Below are positions 1-11,767 of a DNA stretch of 64,000 bases, piece by piece (position 1 is the stretch's first letter; the number at the start of each line of letters is the position of its first letter). The position numbers and the translations under genes are program-made. This stretch comes from Parus major. Taxonomy: Eukaryota > Chordata > Aves > Passeriformes > Paridae. The notes under the pieces were generated by a model that was given only the letters and a program-made list of their open reading frames with translations, was not told where the DNA came from and made no database searches. Location: contig NC_031771.1 in assembly GCF_001522545.3 (NCBI RefSeq), positions 34,421,090-34,485,089 of the forward strand, written 5' to 3'.

Positions 1-2097
1 GCATAAAAGCAAAAATAAAAAAAGGGGAAATCTAATTAGGCTTTAAGAAGACAAAACACAAGGGCAGCCACAAGAGCAAAACGTAATCTTTCAGTGAGCA
101 GAAACACATTGCTGGCTACCTTTCCCATTCATGAATTCAGATAAAAGCCTTCCATCCCTGCACTGGGTCCATATAAAAATGGATCTATGGTTTAGGGACA
201 AAATGACCCTCCTTTGTAGGTCGTGTCATGCAGACATTCACCAGAAGCCAATCCTTTGTGTTAGAGACACTTGATTTACTTGACATGGTTGATTTTAAAC
301 CACAATTTTCTAATCAGCAAAACTGTTTTAAAGTTTTAAAAATTAAGAGTATGAATTAATCCCATCAAAACCTACTCAGTACCATATTATGGCTTTAATC
401 TAAAGGAGGGCTATGGAAATCAAATCATCAGTTTATTTGAATTGCGTGACAATTTACAGTAAAAATAATTTATATCATGAAGTCATAAAAAGCTGCAACA
501 TTTGGCTTTTCAGAAAGAATTTCCCCCTATAATAAAGACATCAGCATTTCAGCTTTGATTGAGGTTACATTTATGTAACTGAGATCAAATGTGTTTCTGT
601 TTTAAACCACATAGTTTTAGGGAGAATAAAAAAAAAAAAATTACTATTGGTCCCACTTTAAATACAATTTAATTTTAATTTAAAACAATTGGTAAAAATT
701 TTAAACCCTCGCAAACTCTTGAAGACAATTTTAAATTATCTCTGAAACAGGTCCATATCGAATCTTAACTCTAGCTAGTTTCTAAAGAAATTAAATTATG
801 AAATTCCAAGGACTAATCTCATTTTCTGCATGTGAAAAATTCCACTGCAAAAAGTATCAAACTCTTATTCTTTCAAGGTGCATACTCCAATACTGAGCAA
901 CAGCTATTTTCCTTTCTATTAATTCCACTCATAAAAACCCACTAGGTTTTGACTAAGCAGAAAATAAATCTTTGTTAGAAAGTAAATAAAATTAGGTCAA
1001 TTAAAATGTGTGATGCATATCAGTTTTTTGTTGATGTTTACTTGGCATCTGTACTAATTTTTAAGCTAATTCCTGATACGATTGTTTTGACTTTGGAGAA
1101 GCTGGAATTTGTTACATAACTCACGATATGGTGTGATTGAGTTTGTAGTGGTAATGAGCTCTCAGAAGATTTAAGCTTATAAAGATTTTTCAAAAAAAAG
1201 TAGAGATATGACAATTTTAAAGAACATAAAATGCAGTTGGATCAGTTAGCTATCTGCAAAAAGAAATCTCAAAAGAATAGTGGTCAAAATCTCAGAAACA
1301 AATATATATGGACAAAAATCTGATTAAATACATTAACTAAAGCTGGTTTCATTAAATACTAAGGTTAAATGAATAGTTGGATTATGTATGGCATTATAAG
1401 TTCATATTGCAGCCTGGTTTACCCACTTTTCAGGATGCCATCACAGAACAGAGAAGAGTGAAGGAACATACTTTCATAGCATAATGATTTTTATATTTGA
1501 CTGTTACAGCTCCACCTAAGGAAGAAGGAACTTCCATCTCAGCAGCCACCAGGAAGCAGAGAAGTCTTGGCTGCTCTCTAGAGCTTATGTAGAGGAGAAG
1601 AACTGAAGCAGAAAAGAACACGGTGAGGGGTCTCTAATAGTGCCTCAACTTATATTTTTGCATTTTTTTGGAACCCAAAGTTCTTAGAAATCTCTGTAAA
1701 GCCCCAAGCTGTTCATTGACTCATCTATCTCAGCTGAAGTGAAGAAATACCTGTGAAAGCAGAAGTTTAAACTACTGGATGCCCAGGGTGTCTCAAAATC
1801 CTGCTTTAAGAGATTAGAGGTAGACCAGGGCAAGATAAAATGCTTCTTCAACATACCTTGATTAACAGAAACCTGTGCAGACTCATCCTATGAGATCTAG
1901 GCACAGAAAACCCATGAATAGGGGACCATTAAACAAAAACTCAAAAACCTCCAAACCTCTCCAAATCCAAACAAATAAAAAATGGATCCAAGTCATGAGC
2001 CAAAAAGGTCACTATTTTTAAATCTGCCTCAATAGAAGCAATGTAGGAAATGAACTTGACCTTTATTATCAAAAAAGAGAACATTTTGTAACAAGGC

Positions 2098-2115
2098 AAA
2101 AAAAAAAAAAAAAAA
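2098..2115 (+). repeat. A(18) homopolymer
   Basis: Eighteen uninterrupted A in VEGFC intron 1; in the VEGFC sense direction it is a T-run, with no adjoining AG acceptor context that leads into a VEGF-C exon. Confidence 0.85.
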
Positions 2116-4106
2116 TAAAAATCCAACATTACCATACATTCCACTTCAGGCACTAGGTATTCTCAGGTTTCCCAATGCCTTCCTTAGTCCATGCAGAGAG
2201 AACTTCCAGGGGCTAATTTAGAATTTGCATGGGTTTATCCTTTGAAGCTGTTCCCTTTCCCTGATCTCCCACAACAGCTTTGGGTGACCAAGTTTCTAAT
2301 ACAGCACATGGCTAAATGCCCACAGATGCTGGACTGTGTTCAAAATGCAATTCAGTTCACAAGCACACTAAAGTCCTCCAATGGTAATAACTACTCCTTT
2401 GCCCACAAACTTGCAAATCCCTAATTTTCTGAAGATTACTGTTTTTTTTAGACTGTGGAAAAAAAGTTGACACCACTCACTTGAAATTATTCTATGCTGC
2501 CTTCTAAAGAAAGGATACTAAAAAGAAAACAAATAGCTTAACATGCTTTCACATATCCCTATGTAGTTGTCTAATAACAAATGCACTTCAATCTTTAATT
2601 TGATCTTATAAGTAATGGCAAAAGAACTTCTTGGCAGTATCTTTTATTTTTTATAAGATATTTAAGTACACACTTTATTCCCATTAAAATAACTATTTAT
2701 GTGCACTAGGACTAAATCACAGCCTACTAAATTCCATTGTCTTTTGCTAACTTCAGAAACTGAATCAAACCCTGAACCTCATAACTATTAGAGAGCTCCT
2801 AATCTTCCAGTACAGGGACATCAGTTCAAAGGTGTTCAACCCAGAAATGTAGCCCGTAAACTCAACATGAGGTTACAGATATTAAAATTATGACTGCAAG
2901 CAGGAAAAAAACCTGATATTGCAAATTTACAGTTTGCATAGCCAACACTACATATACAGAGATAAGAAGTACACTTCCACATTTATGTTTGTTTTTTTTT
3001 TTACTAGAATTCCAAGCATATATTACAGCTGTAATTCACCACCTGAATATCAAAGTAAGTCTCCAGACCAGTAGTGACACACCTGAATTAAGAAAGCCTG
3101 TCACTGTCTTCATGGTTCCTACCATATATTTGATCACAGCACTTATTTCAAGTTCCAACAGAAAATGAAGGTAGTTTGTGATGATGCACAAGTTAACAGC
3201 AAATTAGTTACCTAGTAAAGGCACTAACAGGTGAAGCACTAATAATGAAGTGGCTGCTGCAACACAGAACTAAGCATGGATAAAATCCTTCCAAGAAACT
3301 TCATTCAGGCTCTCCCAGAGATGCACCCTGCCCCAGCCACCTGCCTAGAAATACCCAATTAGTTATCCTAAACAGGGGTTCAAGAACAGGTGTCCTCTGA
3401 TAAATTCACAATACTGCTTTCTAAACTTCCCTTCCCACTGTTAACCTTAACTAAAAGGTTGTTGGAAATTACAGAAGCAAAACAAAAGGAGTTTCTTTGG
3501 GTCTCCACTTTCTGCAGCAATTATTATGGCTTTATATGTACACATTGAGCAATGCAGCAGTTTTGGGGTTTGTGGTTTTTCATTTGTTTTCCATAAATAA
3601 GAAGAGAATTACACCAGCTCTCACTACCATGTCCATGACTTCTCCAAAACTAGCTTTTTGCATATTTCAAGTCTCTGGCTGGTGCCCATGCTTCCCAAAG
3701 AGGGAATTAGTCTGACCTGGTCTGCCCTCTGTACATGACACTGCAGCTGCATTCACAGGCTGAGAAGGGGACTCAATGGCTCTAAGGAACATTTTCTAGA
3801 GCAGAAGTGTTTTGTGTTTTGTATGAAGTGCTACAGGTTTTTTTAAGTAGAGCCTCTTAGGGAATGAAAGAAGGAGGACAAATGCTCATGGAAGAACTTC
3901 CACACCAGAGCTACTCTGGCCTGAAATTTTGAAGCAGCTCTAATTCGCTCAGCAGGCTGCTGCACAGCCTGGTAGAGTGAATTAGAGGTAGAGGACCTTA
4001 AGGTTGGCCATTGCCCTCCACCCACCTACACCATCTCTGTGCTTCTCAGAAGGCAAAAACCAAAAATCCCTCCTAAAAGTTTTCTTCTGGCCAATGATAG
4101 AAAATT

Positions 4107-4145
4107 ATGTACACCAAAGATGCACCTAACATCTTTGGTGTACAT
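4107..4145. repeat. Perfect 16-bp inverted repeat with 7-base loop
   Basis: Arms at 4107-4122 (ATGTACACCAAAGATG) and 4130-4145 are exact reverse complements around CACCTAA. The RNA of either strand would fold into a stable 16-bp stem. Confidence 0.9.
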
Positions 4146-7100
4146 CTAACAACTTCTATAACATGCCACACAAGACAGCATTCCATCTGGCTATATTTAC
4201 AGGGACAAGAAAAGAAACTGAAGTTGCAAGTTCTGTCTAACCATGCCCAATACCCGAAGGTGTTTCACCACACTTACCCACACCTGCTTCCCAGTTTGAA
4301 ACAACAGCGTGTCCTAGCACCATTTGCACACGTGAAGTTCTTTGGGACTCACAAGGAGAATCTCTCACAAGGAGTTTGAGGAAACTGATCCCTTTGGCAC
4401 ACTCTGAAAGCTTGAGTTTTGCGCAAGGTGTAGAGGGTGCTTCTGTCTAAAAATTGCACTTAGTAGAGGGGGTCAGTGACCACTCTATGTATGGCCTGCT
4501 ATCTGAATGCTTTCCTTGGAAATGGGCATCTGTTATCTCAGAGGAGTTTCTATCACAAGTTCAAAACCACCCAGTGAGTCTCAGCAGCCACCCAATCATC
4601 AGAGTGTCTTGCTTCCCACCAGGCAGCTACCCAGCATCTCGGTGCCAAGAGGCCAGCCATGAGTGCAGTCATGCTGGATCACTGGATCTGGCCCTTAGCA
4701 CCTTGTTGCCCTTTTTTCCCCACTTTGTTGCCACAAAGATCAAGCCCTTGATCTTTTACCCAAAAGTATAGCCACAAGTAAAGACTTGAGACTTGTATTG
4801 TGGATGTTGGCTCCACATTTTGTTTCTTTGTATGTGTGGATCTGACATAAGTCTGCAGACTGGGACAAAAACATGGATTGCACTCTGTTTCCACATAAGT
4901 GCAAGCCCAGAGTAACTACTGACCTAATACACTTATTTGTGATATAAAACTGAGTAAATAAGAGAACATAAGCCAAAATAACTCTTAGATTTATAGATTT
5001 AACTTCTTTAGTTTATTACTTTTATAATCCTTAACAGATCAGAAAAGCCACGTATTTTTGAAATTCAAGTGTATTTCAGGTTTAGCGTGCTCAGTCGAGG
5101 AAATGTGCATTTATATTTAATTATAAAATAAATTATCTTTGTTCCTAAATACACTGCTTGAAAGCTTTTCTTTTCCTGTTAGCAATATTGCCAAATCTTA
5201 TTTCCATCTTCAAACAGAACTTTTACTGTTTTATTTAAACTTTTGGAGGCACAACTCAAACTTCCACATATGTTTCTATACAAAACCCAGCAATGACAAA
5301 AAACTCTAAAAAATTACATATTTCTTCCAGAGCCAGAAAGGTCATTTGGACTGAGATGCCCAAAATTACTGACCAGATTTGGCTCACTAGAATAATTCCT
5401 TCTGCACGTAGCTACAGCTTCCTCCATCCAGTGCTCTTCTTCAGATACTTCAAGATGTAAATAAGGGCAAGCTGGGGCTGCATGAATTACTCACATGGCT
5501 TGCTCCCTGTCATAACATTTATGGAAGGATCACAGCTCCTCTCTCTCTCTTAACTAGAAACAGGCAAGCCAGGATGATACCTGCTCTGGTTTACTGATCT
5601 ATGACAGATTAACATACACTTACATAAAAGCAGCATGTGTGCTTGTACAAGGACAATTAAGGACAAGAAGGACATTTAAGAGGCAGCACACACCCTCCAA
5701 TCATGTGATGAGATACATGATCATTAAAATGGGGAGAGAACTGTGTTACTCACTGATTAGCATAATAGGGCTGAAATAATGTTTGGATGCATCACTTGAA
5801 AGAAACTGAATGCTATTACCAGCTGTCTCAACAAGAAATAACTACATTTTGGTCTTGTATGATCATACCTCATTAATAGCCCACTTTCTCTTCACAAATT
5901 GCACTAATCAGATCACCCGACTTCAAAATGTAAAGATGATCTGACAAGCGAACAGTAAAAGACAAGAAAAACGAGCCACAACCCCGCTGTTTCTGTATGA
6001 GAGCTGTAAAACAATAACATGAATAGCAGCACAAAAATAATTATACACTATTTATTACAAAATCAGAACTGTTTAAAATCTATAAAAGCAATAGAATAAC
6101 AGAGTTAAGGGGGTGGAGAGGAAATTTCCACCTCCCTTCTAAGACTCAATTACATGATGCAATAAACTCATTTCTGTGGAGGCAACAGCTACAAGCAGCC
6201 ACAACAAAGGAATTCAACAAACTTGGGAGGGTGTATGTATAACTGGATAATAAACTTGGTGGGCTACTTACCCTGGCTCAGGCCTTATCTGCTGCCTGAC
6301 AGAAACCAAGGGATAAAACTGGAAAAAAATCATCTCCACTTCAGATGCCATCTTTCAGTATTATCATCAAAAGCAGATGAAATATTAACCCAGACTTCAT
6401 CAGGGTATTTCCAAGGCATACTTGTCATCATACCAGAGAGGATTTTGGCATGCTATACTATACATGTTGGTACAAAGGTCTTCTGCTTGGAGAGCCAGAG
6501 ACACCAAAGGAAGTTACTCCATCCTCTTGCTTGCAATAGCCATTTTCACCTACGTTATCTCAGCACTGTATCAAACATCTTGAAACATAAGGGCTCCTGT
6601 CTTAGAGCATCTAAACCTAAGGACCAGAATAGATATTAAAGTCATCATTTCCCTTGACAGTTTTTTCCCAAAGATTAGTCATTCTCACAGTTCAGAACAA
6701 AAAAAAAGCCCACACCAAAGTCTTTGACTTCAGTTTTATGCCTTCTACCATGTTACATTTTCTCCTTTCCAAAGATTTCCACGTGGTTTCCCAGTCATCT
6801 TTTGATTAGAAACTCTTTAAGCTCTTATTAGAAGTTATTTCCCTCTATTATGCATCTCTTACACCCAATCCAGTTTTTCAATACAAGTTCATCTGTAGAA
6901 ATTGAAATTGGAGACAGTAGCTCGGTCCCTGCCTTACTAAGTGCCACATGCAGAAGAGGGAATGGGGCTACAACTCACTGTTGTTCCCTTTTTTATTCAT
7001 AAGATTCTTATGATCCTGTCTCATTGACAACACTGGAATGTAGAAATTACTTCTTACTGGGGGTTTTAAATTAATCTTCTAGAACTATTTAATATTTAGT

Positions 7101-7853
7101 CTTCTATGCAACAAGTATATTCAATCTTAAATACTAGAAGTTAAATCACAGTTTTATGTCAACTATCATGATTTTAAAGTTTCATTATTTTGCTTTGCTG
7201 GAGTCATGAATTTTCACACTTGGGAGTGCAAGTTTTTACTGCAGCAGGTAAAGAAAGGTTCTGAATGTGACATAGCAGATAACAACCACACAGGAAGCTC
7301 TTCTGCAGCAGGAATGTACGTTTATTTATTGTTCTCCCTATCTTTATAGGTTGTTATTTTACAGACCACTTTACAAAACACTTAAAATTTATTAATAAGG
7401 ACATTTTACACTAGCATGGTAGGACAGTTGAACCATTCTTCAAATTACAGTTTCCAGGCATTCAAGAATACATTTTCTACAATGTTTTGTTTCTGTCAAT
7501 GCACATTAGCAATCATAAACATAAGACCAACAGGGTCAGGAATACCAAGTTGAATAAAATCAAGGTACTGCAATGGATCTGAGATAAGAGTTTTAATTGA
7601 TTCATTTTTGGTTTCCTTTCTAATTAAATTTAACAGCCTTTTGCCATAAAAACATTAATGGGAAGTATCAGGAGCTGCATTCATTTTTTCTCATTTTTCA
7701 CATTTTCTATGAAGCTATCACTTGGAGTGCTGAGGCAAGAACTGCACTTCACCTGCTAGTCAGCTGGGTTTTATTGCAATTGTGGTCTAGTGAAAGCAAC
7801 TTTGTTTTCTGTTAAAAGCAGAGAGACACATTATACTACATAGTTTGGGGCAA

Positions 7854-7896
7854 ATATGACAAAAAAAATGAAGTAATATGACAAAAAAATGAAGTA
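7854..7896. repeat. 21/22-bp tandem duplication
   Basis: ATATGAC followed by an A-run and TGAAGTA occurs twice in tandem (7854-7875 and 7876-7896), differing only by one A in the run. Confidence 0.85.
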
Positions 7897-8003
7897 GATG
7901 AAACATTTCTGACTCGGATGCAATGAGTGTGAGAAAGGTGACTCGGGTCTCACAGCTTATTGATCTGCAATTTGAGTCTCTCCTCACCATTTAACAGAGT
8001 CAG

Positions 8004-8553
8004 TATCCTACTTTCACTGGGGACAGAGTTCACTTCTTAGCAGCTGGTACAGGTTGTGTTTTGGATCTGGTATGAGACTGACATGGAAAACACACTATGT
8101 TGCTGGGCAGTGCTTAGCCTAAGCCAAGGACTTTCTAGTTTCCCTTGCTCTCCCAGCAAACAGGTGCACAAGAGGCTGGGAGGGAGCACAGCCACAACAG
8201 CTGACCCAAAGTGGCCAAAAGGATATTCCATACCAGAAAACATCACAAACGGTGTAGAAACTGAGAGGAGCCAATCACTGCTCAAGGATGGGCTCGGCAG
8301 CAGGTGGGAAGTAATTTGTGCTGTGCATCACTTGTGTCTCTTTGGTTTTAGTCATCTCTTTCTTTCTCCTTTCCATTAGAATTACTGTTATTATAATTCA
8401 AGAGTTCAATTATTCAACTAATCTTGGGTTCTCAACCCATGAGTTTTACCTTTCTTTTTCCAGATTCTCCTCCCCATCCCACTAGGAGCTGGGGGCAGTG
8501 GGGAGTGAGTAGCTGTGTGGTACTTAGTTGGCAGCTGGGGTTAATCTATGACA
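8004..8553 (+). mobile_element. Degenerate solo LTR of an avian endogenous retrovirus family
   Basis: About 550 bases align by recall, end to end, with an LTR common in bird genomes. Landmarks in order are GTGTTTTGGAT (near 8055), CAGCTGACCCAAAGTGGCC (near 8198), GGATATTCCATACCA (8221), GTGCATCACTTGTG (near 8322), CAACCCATGAGTTTTACC (near 8434) and GCTGGGGTTAA near the 3' end. The TATA position now reads GTGTAGAAA (8252-8260) and the expected poly(A) signal is mutated, so the copy is old and its signals are broken. No internal retroviral genes flank it, hence a solo LTR. CAGTAT occurs at both edges (8001-8006 and 8554-8559) and may preserve a target-site duplication if the terminal LTR bases were lost. 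It lies antisense to VEGFC in intron 1. I cannot assign the subfamily. Confidence 0.8.
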
Positions 8554-11098
8554 CAGTATGAAAGTTTTGGGCATCGTGTAAAAATAGGCTGCTAAGTAAA
8601 TACCAGTTTTTCAGACTATTTTAATTTTAAAACTGCTTTTGGATTCTATATTTTCTAAATCGCAACTACCTATTGGAAAGAAAACCATAAAATTAGAAAA
8701 GATTAATTCATGGGAAAAGATAGAGTAATTTTAATTCAGCTACAGCAGAATTGTTAGCTGATAGTTTTAAATACACATTTAAATATGTATTCTTATTTTC
8801 AAGTTATTTAAAGAATCAATGTGTATATATAGATATAGACACATATTGTGAATGTACATGTGTGTGTTTGTGTGTCTATACATAAAAGGGTGGGAACAGC
8901 ATGATTATATTCTATAGCTAGATCTAAACTAAGCAACAGCATCCGGATACAGAACAATACCTTAAAATAAAACTATATGATCTCAGGAAATTCCATACTA
9001 AAATTATCTCTCCTTTAATTCCACTGTATTAGCAGTGAATGGAATCAAGACAACAGCTGGTGCTAAGAATCAGATTCATTGATCTATACACAGATTTATT
9101 TTTTTAAAAAATTCAAACATGCTAGACTCAGCATAGAAAGTGTTATGCAGTGTTCCTATTAACCTTAGTTTCTGCATAAATGTTACTGGAGCAGTAGGAA
9201 TAAACTGGATAGCAGTTCCCATCTCTCCATTGCTGCTTTACTTTATCCCTTTCACCTTCTCCTTGAGTTACTTGTTACATATAACTCAGCACCAACAAAA
9301 AACACCAAGCAAATGTTCAATACTGCAGAAACCTGAGTTTGATCTGTGGACAAAAGTTTCCAATACTTCAGAAAAATTCCTCAGCAATTTCACCAAAGAG
9401 ACTATGGAAAACATTAAATGCAACTGAAAAGAGTTGCTCTAGTTACACAGGATAAATGTGCAAGTACACAGTTATATTCCCCCACAATCAGCCTGCCCAT
9501 TTAATCAAGGTAACTTTTGAAAACTGAAATTTGTGAATATACTTTGAAACTGCAGTTACCAAGGCCATGCCATGTCTTCTTCATAGCTGCCAGCCTCTGT
9601 CTTGTACCTACAGCACAAGAGCAGACAGTGTGACTCAGCTGCTTAAACTTTGAGCAGCTAAGGCACAATAATCACAGATGTTTTTCAAAGAATTACTGCC
9701 TCCTTCAAGGCATTTTCTGCTCTAGGGCTATTTTTTCATGGGACTTTGCAAAGTGAAAAGAAAACAGGCCCTCACAGCTGGGTTAACAGCACCATTGTGA
9801 TCTAAGTTATTGATCAACAAATGTCCCAGACTATTACAAAAAAACCCCACATTCACTCTTTCTATTCCCAACTGCTTATTCATGCCCTCCCAAAAATTCT
9901 TGTCTCCTGGGTAGACACAGGTACACGTGAAGCCAAAAAGTAAACCAGACTGAAAAAAACAAATCAGTTCAACCAAGTACTCTTTACCTCTCACCCCATC
10001 CCCCAGGCAAGCTGTGGCTCAGATAAGGTTCCCAACTCAGCTTCCCACATACTGGCACTCAGAAAGGGACAGTGCAGGTGACAAAAAGGCAAGTGAGCAA
10101 TGAGAATACCATTTGGGCTATCAGCATCAAACCATGCAGGTTTTGGCAGTTAACTTCAGCTGGAACACCTCCGGTTTTTCCACCCTCAAGACCTTGCTTC
10201 TACCTGTTTATTCAAAGGTTTTGACAGACTTTAACCTGAAGCTTGATTTCCCACTGAGGAGCTGTCCTAATGTCTGTTTCTTGTCCACATTAATATAGTG
10301 CAGCCTCCCCACTGAAGATCTGAAGCACCTTAAACTGACAGGGAAGTATGATATGGAAAGATGAGAAAATAAATAAAAAATGGAGGGTGTCTCAGGGGCA
10401 CACTTTTAAAATCTCCAGCAAAATTTAGCCAACAAATAAGCATCACAGCTTATGAATTTCCAGTAGACTTTGGCAGACTGCACTGCTAAAACACAAAAAG
10501 GTTTAAGGAACAATCAGTGTATATTCCCTGCTGAACAAGACCTGCTGAGCAGGTACAGCTTTGGTCTGCAGCAGGTCATGAAGCACCAGCAGCGAGAAGC
10601 ATGAACTTCAGTGTAAAGAAACACAAAACAGAAAAGACTCAGTCTGTCCTGAGAATAAAATGAGAAAAAGAAAGGATACAAGGAAGAGATCTGAACTTTG
10701 CAACTGAAACCTGGATCTTAAAGAAGAGAGTGGGAGAAACAGGAAAAGAAAGCTATGATCTGAATCTAGTGAGGGAGATGGGGGAGAGACACACTCCATA
10801 AGGGACACGGGTTGGCACGAATTTGCTATGCAGAGAAAAAGTAGAAAAGGAATCAAAGAGCTGTGGCAGGCTGGTGTAACCTCATTGCCATTTATTCACA
10901 TGAGAAAGGGCAATTAAAAACTGTAACGTGCACAAAGAGGAGAAGGGAGACATCAGATTATTTCATAGTTTGATGAAGATGAGAAGCAAGATGTGGAGAA
11001 AACAGTGAGAAACTAGAGACAGATTTAAAACACAGGAACTGCTCAAGAACACAGGTCAAAGAATATTAAAGGACAGAAGCCTGCTGTCCCCTCAACTA

Positions 11099-11125
11099 CT
11101 TTACTATTTACAGTAAATAGTAAAG
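11099..11125. repeat. Perfect 13-bp inverted repeat around a single base
   Basis: CTTTACTATTTAC (11099-11111) is followed by one A and its exact reverse complement (11113-11125). Confidence 0.9.
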
Positions 11126-11749
11126 CAGCCTTGAATGAGCAAAAAACACCCAAAGGTCTTCAGAGACACAGGCTTCTATCTCTTCAGCTGGAACAGCTTA
11201 TGTATCAAATCATAGTCCTCAAATTAGGTTCAACATGTAATTCACGGGCTGAAGTGAGGGTGTTAAGTGGAAGCACTTAGGCTGGTGCTTCTTCCCAGCC
11301 CAGTTCTTCTACAGTAGAAGGCTGTAGGCCATCCTCTAGATTTGGACAATACAGCTTCAGGCATTTTTGTTTATCTTTTCAAAGTCCCTAAACATCAGGT
11401 AACTCCAACGAGTATCAGAAGTATATCAGAAAAAACATTAAACACTACAAAAAAACATTTAACATTAGCACTGTCCAAATTCTGAATGCTTTATTTTTAC
11501 TGAAGTAACAAGCTGTAGTGTTTATATTCATATACTTTATACATTTGTGACTGCAATGCCTGTCAGCACTACCAGATTTATCTTGGCTCTAGTCTAACAT
11601 ATTATTTATGTGGAGTGACAGCAAGGCATTGATAATAAATCTTCATATCATAGCAAGAGAAAGATTCCCAGACACCAAACTTGTGTCACTGGAAGTCCAA
11701 GTACAAAGTAAAAGACAAATAATATATATATGTCCTTCTGGTAATTTAG

Positions 11750-11767
11750 TTATTTCTGCAGAAATAA
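11750..11767. repeat. 18-bp perfect palindrome
   Basis: TTATTTCTGCAGAAATAA is self-complementary with no spacer; its core TTCTGCAGAA has the TTC-N4-GAA form bound by some STAT factors. Confidence 0.85.

Larger units (their letters stand above)
1..8003 (-). other. VEGFC: VEGFC intron 1, distal part in the window
   Basis: AT-rich intronic sequence read leftwards from the VEGFC donor. I find no VEGFC exon 2: its conserved motif around the YPEYWK residues does not appear in any minus-strand frame. Visible structure is limited to homopolymer runs, a perfect 16-bp inverted repeat (4107-4145) and a short tandem duplication (7854-7896). A 138-codon frame at 6223-6639 begins at TTG and is of a size expected by chance. 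The rest looks unique and holds nothing I can name. Confidence 0.8.

Noticed and set aside
6223..6639. 138-codon frame in intron 1
   Set aside because: It starts at TTG. One open frame of this length is about what chance gives in 64 kb of this base composition, and residues show no known domain.
10735..10745. FOX:ETS-like composite word AGAAACAGGAA
   Set aside because: It has one mismatch to the endothelial consensus and is a single occurrence in purine-rich DNA, so it is not distinguishable from chance.
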